Positions 1 to 7,662 are shown, counted from the stretch's first letter. The stretch: 64,000 bases of DNA from Anoxybacteroides tepidamans (GCF_014201465.1 NZ_JACHEP010000001.1:104833-168832); one strand, 5' to 3'. Notes: generated from the sequence alone by a model not told the origin. Program-made: numbers and translations.

Positions 1-737
1 ATATCAACTTGATTATTGATCATGCGAAGGCGTCGCTTTTTCAAAATTTTTGTGAGCCATGCCGAACCGTCGCGTCCCGGCGCAATTACCACTTTTTCAG
101 CGGTTATGACATCGCCGTTTTTTAACACGATTCCTTTGACGGCATGGGTATGACCTTGTTTTTCGGTAAGCACGTCTTCCACTTCTGTTTGAAACGCCAT
201 ATCAATATGTTTGCACAAATATTCGTAAATGCTTTTTAAAATTTCTAAGTTTTGTTCCGTTCCTAAATGCCGAACGTTCGCCCGCAACAATTTTAATCCT
301 GCCGCATAGGCGCGCCGCTCAATTTCTTTCACTTTTTCTGTCGTCGGATCAGTAATCGATTCCGTTGCCCCGTGCTTCAAGTTGATCGCATCAACATAAC
401 GGATAAGCTCAAGAACGGTAGAAGATGGCAAATAATCGGTCATCCAGCCGCCAAATTCGCTCGTAATATTAAATTTCCCGTCAGAATACGCCCCCGCACC
501 GCCAAATCCATTCGTGATCGAGCAAGCTGGCACACAGCCGGCATATTCTTTTTTACCCGCGGGAGGCGGACATTTTTCAATCTTTTTTTGCAAAATAGGA
601 CAGTGGCGTTTATAAATATCATGGCCTTTATCGATCAGAAGAACGTTTGCTCCTTTTAGCTTCAACGTTAATTCATAACAAGTAAAAATTCCTGCTGGCC
701 CAGCACCGACAACGATGACGTCATAATGCGATTTCAT
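1..737 (-). CDS. NAD(P)/FAD-dependent oxidoreductase, C-terminus cut by window edge
   Basis: The reading frame starts at ATG 737 behind a GGAGGA ribosome binding site and stays open to the left edge, so only about the first 245 residues are present. The N-terminus is a dinucleotide-binding beta-alpha-beta fold with GAGPAG at residues 11-16, followed by an acidic strand end (LLIDKG). A Cys-rich stretch with CPPPAG and a glycine-rich GFGGAGAYSDGK segment follow, as in the large uncharacterised FAD-dependent dehydrogenases of Bacillales. The family is expected to bind FAD and probably NAD(P)H in the cytoplasm; the substrate is unknown. It is divergent from the next gene. The family call is firm, the function is not. 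Confidence 0.8.
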   Translation of the reverse strand, partial: MKSHYDVIVVGAGPAGIFTCYELTLKLKGANVLLIDKGHDIYKRHCPILQKKIEKCPPPAGKKEYAGCVPACSITNGFGGAGAYSDGKFNITSEFGGWMTDYLPSSTVLELIRYVDAINLKHGATESITDPTTEKVKEIERRAYAAGLKLLRANVRHLGTEQNLEILKSIYEYLCKHIDMAFQTEVEDVLTEKQGHTHAVKGIVLKNGDVITAEKVVIAPGRDGSAWLTKILKKRRLRMINNQVD

Positions 738-923
738 AACAAAATCCTCCAACACATCATTTTTTCCATTTGTAACTATAACAAGGATCCGCTATAGCGT
801 CAACTATAAAAACGAACTTTTTTGCTTATATCATTTGTTAATGTTCGTATTTTTCTAAACTTGTATTTTCAAGCGAAACTTGATAAGGTGATAGAGGACG
901 CGAAAAAGAAAGGAAGTGGGAAT

Positions 924-1517
924 GTGAAATTTTTTGTTAAAAATTTTATTAACGGCGTGCTTACGATTGTGCCGATTATTTTAGCCATATATGTGTTTGT
1001 GAAAGTGTTTACCTTTTTTGATGGGTTGTTAGGAAAATATGTTAAACCATACCTTCATGACGCTTACATACCTGGGATCGGCATTTTAGGCACAATCGCC
1101 TTGATTACCGTTTTAGGCTGGCTGTCGACGCAATATATTAGCGGGCAGGTCATTAAACTGATCGATCGTTTATTAGAAAGTATTCCGTTTATGAAAACAG
1201 TCTATTCAGTTTTAAAAGATACAATCGCCTCTTTCGTCGGGGAAAAACGCTCGTTCTCAAAAGTGGTGCTCGTCGAATGGCCGCAAACGGGCATGAAATG
1301 CATTGGCTTTATTACATCCGAAGAAGTCGAAACGCTCTTTCACCCTCTTAAAGACCATGTAGCGGTTTATATTCCGCAGACGTTTCAAATGGCTGGAATT
1401 ACCGTGTTAGTCCCGAAAGCGCAAATCGAAGTGATGGATGTAAAACCGGAAGAAGCGATGAAGTTCGTTCTTTCTGGAGGAATGACATCGGCTAAAACTA
1501 AAGGGCCTTCCCAATAG
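924..1517 (+). CDS. DUF502 family membrane protein
   Basis: About 197 residues when started at GTG 924, which has an AGGAAGTGG-like ribosome binding site; the same frame is open further upstream but without a good start signal. Two hydrophobic segments lie near residues 9-31 and 49-68 (the second is IPGIGILGTIALITVLGWL), followed by a soluble domain containing the family-typical SIPFMKTVYSVLKD and IPQTFQMAGITVLVP segments. DUF502 proteins are integral membrane proteins of unknown function in bacteria, archaea and plants. The stop codon sits inside a terminator hairpin shared with the convergent corA-type gene. Confidence 0.85.
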   Translation: MKFFVKNFINGVLTIVPIILAIYVFVKVFTFFDGLLGKYVKPYLHDAYIPGIGILGTIALITVLGWLSTQYISGQVIKLIDRLLESIPFMKTVYSVLKDTIASFVGEKRSFSKVVLVEWPQTGMKCIGFITSEEVETLFHPLKDHVAVYIPQTFQMAGITVLVPKAQIEVMDVKPEEAMKFVLSGGMTSAKTKGPSQ

Positions 1518-1534
1518 CGGGAGAGCCCTTTTTG
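1499..1534. terminator. Bidirectional terminator between the DUF502 and CorA genes
   Basis: The arms AAAGGGC-CTTCCC and GGGAGA-GCCCTTT pair with one internal mismatch. The hairpin is flanked by T-runs in both directions and contains the stop codon of the plus-strand gene. Convergent genes on both sides support use in both directions. Confidence 0.8.
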
Positions 1535-1535
1535 T

Positions 1536-2474
1536 TTAAAAATATCGTTTTTTCCAGAAAACAAAAGCAGTAATGCTTGAAAGTAAAGCAGCGATGAACA
1601 TCGCCACCATAAACGCATACGGAGAATGTTGATACGGAATCGGCACATTCATTCCGTAGAAACTGGCAACCATCGTTGGCAGCGAAATGACAATCGTAAT
1701 CGCAGTTAAGAATTTCATCACGATGTTTAAGTTATTGGAGATGACAGAAGCAAAGGCGTCCATCATTCCGCTTAAAATGCTGCTGTATACTTCAGCCATT
1801 TCAATCGCCTGTTTGTTTTCAATAATGACATCTTCAAGCAATTCTTGATCGTCATCATACATGCGCAAATAGTTGAGACGCATCAACCGCTCCATGACAA
1901 TATTGTTCGCCTTCAACGACGTCATGAAATACACTAAGCTTTTTTCCATGCTTAATAATGAGAACAATTCTTGATTTTTCATCGATTGATGCAACTCTTT
2001 TTCAATTTCGCTCGTCCGGCGGTTGATTTGTTTTAAATAGCGCAAATAGTAAGTAGAAATCATATAAAGCATTTGCAAGGCAAATCGCGTTTTCATAAAT
2101 GTGTAGAAGTTTTTGATTTTATTATTCGCAAACTCCTCAAAAATCGGGTTTTCTTGGAGACAAACGGTAATAAAACACGTATTCGTAATAATCATGCCGA
2201 TTGGAATCGTTTCATAAATCGGTCCGTCCACTTCATCATGGGTAATGATTGGAATATCAACGATAATCAACACATGGTTGTCTTCTTTTTCGACGCGTGA
2301 ACGCTCTTCATCGTCGAGGGCATCCTTAATCGAATCGATCGGAATATCCAAATGGTTGGCAATGTAGCGAATTTCTTCTTCCGTCGGTGCGACTAAGTTA
2401 ATCCAGCAGCCGTTTTTGAGTTCATGAATTTCTTCGATTTTTCCGTTGGCATTCGATAAATACATTTTCATCAT
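1536..2474 (-). CDS. CorA-family magnesium/divalent cation transporter
   Basis: 312 residues from ATG 2474, chosen because an AAAGGAGG site lies about ten bases upstream; a longer in-frame start exists but has no site. The N-terminal two thirds form the soluble funnel domain. The C-terminus carries the signature YGMN at residues 273-276 between two membrane helices (about 250-272 and 286-306), ending in a basic KKRYF tail. CorA proteins are pentameric channels for Mg2+ and sometimes Co2+ or Ni2+ in the cytoplasmic membrane. No Mg2+-responsive riboswitch was seen upstream, so regulation is not evident. Substrate specificity cannot be read from sequence. Confidence 0.92.
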   Translation of the reverse strand: MMKMYLSNANGKIEEIHELKNGCWINLVAPTEEEIRYIANHLDIPIDSIKDALDDEERSRVEKEDNHVLIIVDIPIITHDEVDGPIYETIPIGMIITNTCFITVCLQENPIFEEFANNKIKNFYTFMKTRFALQMLYMISTYYLRYLKQINRRTSEIEKELHQSMKNQELFSLLSMEKSLVYFMTSLKANNIVMERLMRLNYLRMYDDDQELLEDVIIENKQAIEMAEVYSSILSGMMDAFASVISNNLNIVMKFLTAITIVISLPTMVASFYGMNVPIPYQHSPYAFMVAMFIAALLSSITAFVFWKKRYF

Positions 2475-2715
2475 ACGTACACTTCCTCCTTTTAAAAACG
2501 AGGAAGCATCTTTTCCTTTCAAATGGAGCTCGTTTTCGAATCGTGAGTAGCTCGTTCATTTGAGAAGAAAAAGACAGTACTTCCCCGTTATATTCCGGTT
2601 CAGGTTCGTTTGAACTTCGACTACTCATATACGAAAACGTCACCCCTTCTCCAAAAATTTCTGTCCTTATTAATAATAGCGTTGAAATCATTATTTGTAT
2701 AGTAATTTTTTCAAG

Positions 2716-2744
2716 CAAAAAAGCAGCCGATTCGGGCTACTTTT
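2716..2744 (-). terminator. Terminator of the 44-residue small gene
   Basis: Read on the minus strand, AGTAGCC pairs with GGCTGCT (one G-U) around a CGAATC loop and is followed by TTTTTT. It begins directly after the stop codon of the small ORF at 2743-2877. Confidence 0.7.
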
Positions 2745-2877
2745 ACTCACTTAATGGTGTCGTGTTAAAAAACTCTTTCGTTTCTTTTTTTGGTGTCGAA
2801 TGTTTCTTCGTTGAGCGTTTCCCCATCACTCTATCGGATTCATAACTTAAGGAAAACGTTGGGGATTTTTTATCCAT
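2743..2877 (-). CDS. Small basic protein of unknown function (44 aa)
   Basis: A 44-codon ORF begins at ATG 2877, ten bases after a good AAAGGAG site, and is followed at once by a rho-independent terminator, so it looks like a complete monocistronic unit. The product starts MDKKSPTFSLSYESDRVMG, then has a Lys/Thr/Ser-rich middle (KRSTKKHSTPKKETK) and ends NTTPLSE. There is no membrane segment and no cysteine. Its size and composition recall spore-core or small regulatory proteins, but no family was recognised. Confidence 0.6.
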   Translation of the reverse strand: MDKKSPTFSLSYESDRVMGKRSTKKHSTPKKETKEFFNTTPLSE

Positions 2878-3017
2878 TTGTGCATTTCTCCTTTCGTTAT
2901 TGCTATGTTTACTTTATGTAATAACCGGTGAAATTAGTCAGCGTCACGAAATGTTTAATACTTTTTTGACTGATTAAGGAGGGAATGCTTTATAATAAAG
3001 CATAGGAGGTTTTGCGT

Positions 3018-3305
3018 ATGGAAATTATAATCAAACCGAAAGCGCTTGAATGGTACAAAGAAGAGTTAAATTTACGTGAAGGTGATTTTGTTCGCTTTTT
3101 CCCGCGCTATGGCGGATGCAGCACCGTACAAGAAGGATTTTCGCTCGGTATCGATAAAGAAACACCTTTTGATCCAAAAGCGCAAACGACGATGAATGGA
3201 GTAACATTCTTTATCGAAGACCGCGATTTATGGTATTTCGACGGGCATAACTTGGTGGTTGATTTTAACGAACAAGCGGACGAACCGATGTTTTGTATCC
3301 AATAG
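3018..3305 (+). CDS. yneR: HesB/YneR-like iron-sulfur-biosynthesis-fold protein
   Basis: 95 residues from ATG 3018, behind a strong AGGAGG site; the TTG two codons upstream is a poorer start. The pattern GDFVRFFPRYGGCSTVQEGFSLGI and the ending FCIQ match the B. subtilis YneR family of the HesB/IscA fold. Only two cysteines are visible (in YGGCST and near the C-terminus), so the classical three-cysteine A-type carrier arrangement is absent and a true Fe-S carrier role is uncertain. Synteny supports the call: yneQ, yneP, tlp, sspN and yneN follow, as in B. subtilis. Confidence 0.85.
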   Translation: MEIIIKPKALEWYKEELNLREGDFVRFFPRYGGCSTVQEGFSLGIDKETPFDPKAQTTMNGVTFFIEDRDLWYFDGHNLVVDFNEQADEPMFCIQ

Positions 3306-3334
3306 GAAAAAGAGCTATATAAATACAATTGGGG

Positions 3335-3366
3335 TTTAACTTATAAAGCAGACCCCCCTATTTTTC
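3335..3366 (+). terminator. Possible terminator of yneR
   Basis: GGGGT near 3335 can pair with GACCCCC near 3350 and is followed by TATTTTT. The loop is long and the stem short, so this is a weak call. Confidence 0.35.
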
Positions 3367-3475
3367 CACTGTCGAACAGCCATCCGCTTCACAGACAAAT
3401 GCGTTTGTCTGGAAGCGGTGTTGTTCGGTCACCCGACAGTCGACACATACCGATTACTCCATAAAAGACGAAAAC
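3367..3475. repeat. Dispersed palindromic repeat, copy A (deleted form)
   Basis: About 109 bases shared with 20846-21005. It contains ACTGTCG at one end and CGACAGTCG at the other. In between is a long hairpin made of CCGCTTC, CAGACAAATGC, TTTGTCTG and GAAGCGG, and a tail reading ACATACCGATTACTCCATAA. Relative to copy B it lacks about 50 bases carrying two hairpin arms; the junction reads TGTCG-AACA. It lies between convergent genes. It looks like a non-coding mobile or structured repeat of unknown family. Confidence 0.75.
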
Positions 3476-3502
3476 ACATCTATAATAGCTTGTTGAAAGA
3501 AG

Positions 3503-3901
3503 CTAGCTTTTTTTCATGACCGCGATCGTGCAGCGGGACACAGAGACGAGGCGCTGCTGTTCATCAGTGATTTTAATGTCCCATACCATCGTTGTTTTCC
3601 CGTGATGGAGAACCGTTCCTGTGGCGGTCACCATACCGCTGCGGACCGCACGAATATGATTAGCGTTAATTTCAAGACCGACAACACTTTCCGTTTCGTG
3701 GTCGACGAGCGCATATGCGCCGATACTTGCAACCGTTTCCGCTAACGCCACAGACGCTCCCCCGTGAAGAAGGCCGAACGGCTGATGGGTACGATGGTCG
3801 ACTGGCATCGTTGCCACTACACGTCCTTGTCCTATTTCAGTAATTTCAATGCCGAGCGTTTCAATCAATGTTCCTTTGCATACTTCTCTTATGTCCATCA
3901 T
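3503..3901 (-). CDS. Hotdog-fold acyl-CoA thioesterase (PaaI/MenI-like)
   Basis: 132 residues. The hallmark segment HGGASVALAET (residues 46-56) has the HGG turn and a Glu at residue 55 in the place of the catalytic acid of PaaI-type and YdiI/MenI-type thioesterases. Closest recognised relatives are B. subtilis YuxO (1,4-dihydroxy-2-naphthoyl-CoA hydrolase of menaquinone synthesis) and similar enzymes; the exact substrate cannot be read from sequence. It is third in an operon with the 4223-4639 thioesterase and yneQ, with gaps of about ten bases. Two unrelated hotdog thioesterases in one operon is notable. Confidence 0.8.
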   Translation of the reverse strand: MMDIREVCKGTLIETLGIEITEIGQGRVVATMPVDHRTHQPFGLLHGGASVALAETVASIGAYALVDHETESVVGLEINANHIRAVRSGMVTATGTVLHHGKTTMVWDIKITDEQQRLVSVSRCTIAVMKKS

Positions 3902-3912
3902 CCCAATCCTCT

Positions 3913-4212
3913 CTACAAACGAAATCTTTTTAAATGGTCGATAAGCCCTTCCTGTTGTAAAATTTCTTTTTGCTTTTCCCCTAATAAATCAAAATGCGGA
4001 AACGAGTCGCGCTTGTGAATCCATTCGGGACGAAGGTTATATTTTGTCCCCCAAGCGAGCAGTTTTTCAAGGTCGCTGCACCCGACTTTCGTTACCGTCG
4101 TATAGTTTGGAAAACGCGCATCGTACCAAAAATGAGTAAGAAAAGCGATTTCCCCATTTTTTACTTTCTTCTTCCACTCTTCTAATTCCTGCCTTTGAAT
4201 GCCAAATGCCAT
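3913..4212 (-). CDS. yneQ: YneQ-like conserved protein
   Basis: 99 residues from ATG 4212 with an AAGGAG site. The sequence (MAFGIQRQELEEWKKKV at the start, then GEIAFLTHFWYDARFP, TKVGC and FPHFDL) matches the small Bacillales YneQ family, whose function is unknown. No membrane helix or known catalytic motif is visible; it is probably a soluble cytoplasmic protein. It sits between two thioesterase genes with about ten-base gaps, so the three are very likely cotranscribed. Confidence 0.8.
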   Translation of the reverse strand: MAFGIQRQELEEWKKKVKNGEIAFLTHFWYDARFPNYTTVTKVGCSDLEKLLAWGTKYNLRPEWIHKRDSFPHFDLLGEKQKEILQQEGLIDHLKRFRL

Positions 4213-4222
4213 ATGTATCTCC

Positions 4223-4639
4223 TTACTTTTTCGCCCGCTCGTAAGCTTCATGCCAAGAAGGAAAATATTTCCTTATTAAAATTGGACGAAATGAATCACG
4301 TTTAACGCAAACGTGCTGTGTTTTTCCTATAGCCGCCAGCTCGCCATCTGGTGTCAAAATTTCGTAAGCATATGTCACCCGAATTCCATCATAGGCATCA
4401 ATCCACGTTCTTACTGTTGCTGTTTCACCGTAACGAAGCGGCTTTTTATAGGAAATTTGCAAGTCCGTCACCGGTGCGATAACCCCTTCTTTTTCCATAT
4501 CCGTATAACGAAATCCTAGCTGATTGATTAGTTCTGCGCGCCCTACTTCCATCCAAACAAGATAATTGGCGTGATACACAACTCCCATTTGATCCGTTTC
4601 CGCATAGCGCACTTCAATTTGTTTTTCGGCAATTTTCAT
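4223..4639 (-). CDS. yneP: Acyl-CoA thioesterase, 4-hydroxybenzoyl-CoA thioesterase family (YneP-like)
   Basis: 138 residues from ATG 4639; the longer frame upstream has no site. The N-terminal active-site signature YAETDQMGVVYHANYLVWME (about residues 12-31), with catalytic Asp15, is typical of the 4HBT/YbgC hotdog family. It hydrolyses acyl-CoA thioesters in the cytoplasm; the natural acyl group is not predictable. It is the first gene of a three-gene operon with yneQ and the PaaI-like thioesterase. The gene order with tlp and sspN matches B. subtilis. Confidence 0.88.
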   Translation of the reverse strand: MKIAEKQIEVRYAETDQMGVVYHANYLVWMEVGRAELINQLGFRYTDMEKEGVIAPVTDLQISYKKPLRYGETATVRTWIDAYDGIRVTYAYEILTPDGELAAIGKTQHVCVKRDSFRPILIRKYFPSWHEAYERAKK

Positions 4640-4749
4640 TTTGTTCCCCCATTCATTCGTTGTTTCTTTTATCTTATCATACGAATGGGAAATTGTCCCA
4701 CAAACAAATCGAAAGCGATCCAATGTTGATTCGGATCGCTCTGTAATGG

Positions 4750-4983
4750 TTATCGATATCCATTTTCACGTGCTGCAGCTTCGTCTTTAATTTCTTCGCG
4801 CATCGCCGCAATCGCTTCTTCACGTCGTTCGTTTTTTGCTTGAATTTTTTCTCGCTCTTCCGGTGAAGAAAATTGCATTGTTTCGTGCGCTTTTTCGATG
4901 TTTTCAATCGTATTTTGTACCATGTCTTGCAATTTTTTTACATTATCGCTGCGGTCATCTGGGTTCGGGCGTTCATATGCCAT
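4750..4983 (-). CDS. tlp: Small acid-soluble spore protein Tlp
   Basis: 77 residues starting MAYERPNPDDRSDNVKKLQ, the conserved Tlp N-terminus, then a highly charged helical region rich in Glu and Lys without hydrophobic segments. Tlp is a minor SASP made in the forespore and found in the spore core. It lies about 65 bases downstream of sspN on the same strand, and the sspN-tlp pair is an operon in B. subtilis, so transcription from the sigma-G-like promoter ahead of sspN is likely. Confidence 0.93.
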   Translation of the reverse strand: MAYERPNPDDRSDNVKKLQDMVQNTIENIEKAHETMQFSSPEEREKIQAKNERREEAIAAMREEIKDEAAARENGYR

Positions 4984-5047
4984 CCTCGTTCCTCCTTGAT
5001 GAAAATGATAAAAAAAGTTTTCGATAATTATGTTATGTTAACAAAAA

Positions 5048-5191
5048 TTATTCTCCCTTTGTCTGGATCACTTGAGCATGCTGCCCTGATTGATCCTGCA
5101 TTTTCTTCCCTTTGTTTCCTCCTGCAGCACGAGGTTGAGTGCCTAGATGGTTTGGGGCAAAATGCTCGTTAGTTCCTTTTTGATTGCTCAT
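5048..5191 (-). CDS. sspN: Small acid-soluble spore protein N
   Basis: 47 residues from ATG 5191, behind GGTGAGGAGG. The N-terminal half contains [11 protein letters not shown] and the C-terminus [12 protein letters not shown]...VIQTKGE, the conserved SspN pattern. SspN is a minor spore-core protein. The gene is first in the sspN-tlp unit, with a sigma-G-like promoter just upstream. Confidence 0.92.
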   Translation of the reverse strand: MSNQKGTNEHFAPNHLGTQPRAAGGNKGKKMQDQSGQHAQVIQTKGE

Positions 5192-5211
5192 ACTCTCGCC
5201 TCCTCACCATC

Positions 5212-5241
5212 TAGTGTGCTCCGTTTATTTTTCAGTTATGC
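5212..5241 (-). promoter_or_regulatory. Candidate sigma-G promoter of sspN-tlp
   Basis: On the minus strand, GCATA (-35) and CACACTA (-10, fitting CANNNTA) are separated by 18 bases and lie about 20 bases upstream of the sspN start. This fits the forespore expression expected for SASP genes. It is a motif match by eye only. Confidence 0.5.
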
Positions 5242-5246
5242 ATTGC

Positions 5247-5378
5247 TTACTCTGCTTTTTTCAAAATGCGTTCTTCTAATTTTTTCTCGATTTTTTCCAT
5301 TGCCTTTTGATCGTTTAACAACTGACGTTTATTTTCGATCACTAGTTGCTCAAACGTGAATTTTCGACTTTTTCTCAT
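5247..5378 (-). CDS. FbpB-family small basic protein
   Basis: 43 residues from ATG 5378, behind a GGGAGGGAG site. The sequence MRKSRKFTFEQLVIENKRQL followed by LNDQKAMEKIEKKLEERI matches the Fur-regulated basic protein B family (FbpB), small helical proteins that in B. subtilis act with the sRNA FsrA in iron sparing. It is strongly basic and amphipathic with no cysteines. An AT-rich ATTATAATTTTTATAAT tract at about 5408-5424 could hold a Fur-type box, but the match to the consensus is weak. Family confident, iron regulation inferred. Confidence 0.75.
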   Translation of the reverse strand: MRKSRKFTFEQLVIENKRQLLNDQKAMEKIEKKLEERILKKAE

Positions 5379-5469
5379 ATTCGCTCCCTCCCTCTCTCAT
5401 TATTTATTATAATTTTTATAATTCCCTAAATAAGTGAAATTTATTACAAATTTTCGAAAAAAATAAAAA

Positions 5470-5499
5470 GAGGCACCTTCGTCTGAAGGATGCTTCTTA
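5470..5499 (-). terminator. Terminator of yneN
   Basis: On the minus strand GAAGCATCCTTC pairs with GAAGGTGCCTC around a short AGAC loop, followed by TTTTTATTTT. It directly follows the yneN stop codon. Confidence 0.7.
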
Positions 5500-6009
5500 A
5501 CGAATCTGGTCCATAATCTCTTGCATTTGTTTGTACGTCATCGGTCCGATCACCTTTTTGCGGATGACGCCATTTCCATCGAGAATGTACGTCGTCGGAA
5601 TCGTTTGGATATTGTATAGTTTTAGTATTTTTCCTTTTTCGTCTAACACGACCGGAAATGTTAAACCGTATTGTTGGATAAAGGGACCTACTCTGTCGCG
5701 ACGGTCTTGTGAGGTTAAATGAACCGACAGCAACTCCACATGTTGTTTATGAGCTTCATAAAATTTCTCCAATTCTGGAATTTCTTGTCGGCATGGCGGA
5801 CACCACGTCGCCCAAAAATTAATCATTACCGGTTTCCCACGCAATTGAGATAAACGGATTTGCTCATCATCTAACGTCTTTAACGCAAAGTCTGGTGCGG
5901 TATCTCCCACTGAAAGACCGACTTCTTTGCTTTGTGCCGCTGCTAACGCCTGCCAAATTCCGTATCCGGTCAAACCGAGAAGCAAAATAATGGCAACAAC
6001 TTTTTTCAT
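5497..6009 (-). CDS. yneN: Membrane-anchored TlpA/ResA-like thiol-disulfide oxidoreductase (YneN)
   Basis: 170 residues. An N-terminal signal anchor (residues 3-25, VVAIILLLGLTGYGIWQAL) is followed by an AhpC/TSA-Redoxin-type thioredoxin fold with NFWATWCPPCRQEIP; the active-site CPPC is at residues 70-73. This is the TlpA/ResA/YneN group, which reduces or exchanges disulfides on the outer face of the membrane, for example in cytochrome c maturation or spore envelope assembly. It lies near spore genes and has its own terminator. Substrate unknown. Confidence 0.88.
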   Translation of the reverse strand: MKKVVAIILLLGLTGYGIWQALAAAQSKEVGLSVGDTAPDFALKTLDDEQIRLSQLRGKPVMINFWATWCPPCRQEIPELEKFYEAHKQHVELLSVHLTSQDRRDRVGPFIQQYGLTFPVVLDEKGKILKLYNIQTIPTTYILDGNGVIRKKVIGPMTYKQMQEIMDQIR

Positions 6010-6056
6010 TGTTTTTCCCTCCCACCATCATTTAACCATAAAAGAAAAAAAAGAAA

Positions 6057-6081
6057 AAGGGCTACCGTATGGCAAGCCCGT
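6057..6081 (-). terminator. Terminator of the SASP-like gene
   Basis: GGGCT and AGCCC pair around TGCCATACGGT on the minus strand, followed by TTTTTC. It directly follows the stop codon at 6084. Confidence 0.6.
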
Positions 6082-6083
6082 CG

Positions 6084-6224
6084 TTAACGAATGTTTTTAT
6101 GATCGTTTTTCATCTTTTTCGCTTCAACTTCCGCATAAGAAGCGAATTCATTGTTAAACCCGTTTTTCTGTTTCGCATTGTTGTTGCGCTGTGCGTTCGC
6201 ATTTCCTAATTTCGTGCGGCCCAT
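6084..6224 (-). CDS. Small acid-soluble spore protein-like protein (46 aa)
   Basis: 46 residues from ATG 6224, with an AAAGGGAG site. It is Asn/Gln/Lys-rich and contains NNEFASY (residues 24-30), resembling the (N/T)EFA cleavage motif of gamma-type SASPs that the germination protease recognises. A CATACTA element about 45 bases upstream fits a sigma-G -10. It lies in a run of spore genes (tlp, sspN). I could not match it to a named Ssp protein, so it is called by composition and motif only. Confidence 0.6.
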   Translation of the reverse strand: MGRTKLGNANAQRNNNAKQKNGFNNEFASYAEVEAKKMKNDHKNIR

Positions 6225-6289
6225 ATGATTCACTCCCTTTGAAAAATCGTACATCGATAGTATGCGTGAATCACCGAAAAATGATGTTG

Positions 6290-7126
6290 TTAATTTTCTC
6301 CTGTCGCAATCGGATGCTCTCGATAAGAAATCCAGTCGCTCCAACTGCCGACATACAGCTGCACGTTTGTATAACCAGCTTCTAATAGCGCTAATACATT
6401 CGGACAAGCCGTGACGCCCGATCCGCAATAAACGATGATTCGCTCTTGTTTTGGAATGGAAGCAAAACGTTTTTCTTGCTCGCGCGGTTGCTTCCAATAT
6501 CCTGCGGCCGTTAAACTGTCTTTCCAAAACATATTTTTCGCGCTTGGAATATGCCCAGCCACTCGGTCGATCGGCTCTTCAACCCCTAAATAGCGCTTGT
6601 GTTCGCGCGAATCAATTAAAACCGCGGTCGCCTGTTCAACCGCTTGTCTCACATCTTCCACAGTCGCAAGAAGCGACGGTTGATATACCGGGACAAATGT
6701 GCGTTCTTCGACGGTCACGATTTCTTCTGTCGTTGGATAACCAGCCTCTTTCCATTTCGTATAGCCGCCATCCAACACGTATACGTGCGAATGTCCTAAA
6801 TAGCGGAGCAGCCACCAAAACCGGGCCGCCATCGCTCCATCTTGGTCATCGTAAGCTACGACCGTTGTTTTCTCATCAATCCCCGCTGCTGATAATTTCG
6901 CTACAAATTCATTGAAAGGTGGAAGCGGGTGTCTTCCCCCATGTGTTTGCACCGGTCCTGATAAATCTTTTTCTAAGTCAAAATAGAACGCGCAGGGAAT
7001 ATGGTCATGTATGTACTCGTTTATCCCGCGCGATGGATTCCCTAAATAGAAGCGGCAATCGATGATACGCACATGATCATCGTATAAACGGTCAACAAGC
7101 CATTGCGGTGAAACGATATGTTTCAT
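6290..7126 (-). CDS. Sulfurtransferase with two rhodanese domains
   Basis: 278 residues, the usual length for thiosulfate or 3-mercaptopyruvate sulfurtransferases. Domain 1 (about 1-140) is the inactive half. Domain 2 carries the active-site loop CGSGVT at residues 234-239, and the CGSGVT form is typical of mercaptopyruvate sulfurtransferase (SseA) rather than thiosulfate sulfurtransferase. It transfers sulfane sulfur to thiol or cyanide acceptors in the cytoplasm. Its start overlaps the ypbS stop (ATGA), implying translational coupling in a three-gene operon with ypbS and the four-Cys small protein. Confidence 0.9.
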   Translation of the reverse strand: MKHIVSPQWLVDRLYDDHVRIIDCRFYLGNPSRGINEYIHDHIPCAFYFDLEKDLSGPVQTHGGRHPLPPFNEFVAKLSAAGIDEKTTVVAYDDQDGAMAARFWWLLRYLGHSHVYVLDGGYTKWKEAGYPTTEEIVTVEERTFVPVYQPSLLATVEDVRQAVEQATAVLIDSREHKRYLGVEEPIDRVAGHIPSAKNMFWKDSLTAAGYWKQPREQEKRFASIPKQERIIVYCGSGVTACPNVLALLEAGYTNVQLYVGSWSDWISYREHPIATGEN

Positions 7127-7398
7127 TTGTTTTCCCCTTTCTCCAACCGTTTGACATATTCATTCACCATATCAGGCGTGACATATTTTCGTTGGGGAAC
7201 GATACCGTGTTTTGCGAGTTCGTTGATTTGCTTTGTCACGGCGTTAATGTTTTCGACGGTAAACGACTGCCCGTTCCGGCAAAGCATGACAGCTTCTTCA
7301 ATATAGCGCTCTCTTTGCGCATCTAACTGCAAAAATTGCCTAATCAGCGCATGCTGTTTGTTCGAATGAGCCGTGATGGCGTGGTGAACTTCACTCAT
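7123..7398 (-). CDS. ypbS: DUF2533 family protein YpbS
   Basis: 91 residues starting MSEVHHAITAHSNKQH, with an AGGAGAAGG site. The sequence matches the Bacillales YpbS/DUF2533 family: helical, soluble, function unknown. It overlaps the gene before it by eight bases and the sulfurtransferase after it by four, so the three are translated from one transcript. In B. subtilis ypbS is next to ypbR/dynA, and the same holds here. Confidence 0.85.
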   Translation of the reverse strand: MSEVHHAITAHSNKQHALIRQFLQLDAQRERYIEEAVMLCRNGQSFTVENINAVTKQINELAKHGIVPQRKYVTPDMVNEYVKRLEKGENK

Positions 7399-7585
7399 GT
7401 TCCTTCTCCTCTCGTTTTCGTTCTTTTTCCATTAATGCTTGAACGTGCGGCTTTGGCGTCCAGCAGCGAAATTGATAATGAGGCTTCGTTTCATAGCCAA
7501 GCCTCTGGCAATACCGATACGTTCCTTGTTCGGTTTTTTTCATCCGATAATGAATGCACGTCGCACAAGCGTGAAATCGAGTCAT
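7391..7585 (-). CDS. Small four-cysteine putative zinc-binding protein (64 aa)
   Basis: 64 residues from ATG 7585 with a GGGGGAAAA site. Cys7, Cys10, Cys26 and Cys41 are arranged like a zinc ribbon or treble clef (CATC...YCQ...RCW), and the C-terminal 15 residues are strongly charged (KERKREEKEHE). No named family recognised. It is first in the operon with ypbS and the sulfurtransferase. Confidence 0.7.
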   Translation of the reverse strand: MTRFHACATCIHYRMKKTEQGTYRYCQRLGYETKPHYQFRCWTPKPHVQALMEKERKREEKEHE

Positions 7586-7662
7586 CGGTTTTCCCCCTCA
7601 TCGCATGCCAAAATCGCACGTTCGCTCTAACATATCATAACAAAAAAGTGAACGTAAAGGCA

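Noticed and set aside
2422-2718. Minus-strand frame of about 98 codons ahead of the CorA gene
   Set aside because: It overlaps the CorA start and its strong ribosome binding site, and its codon use and sequence look like chance. A start at GTG near 2645 is conceivable but unsupported.
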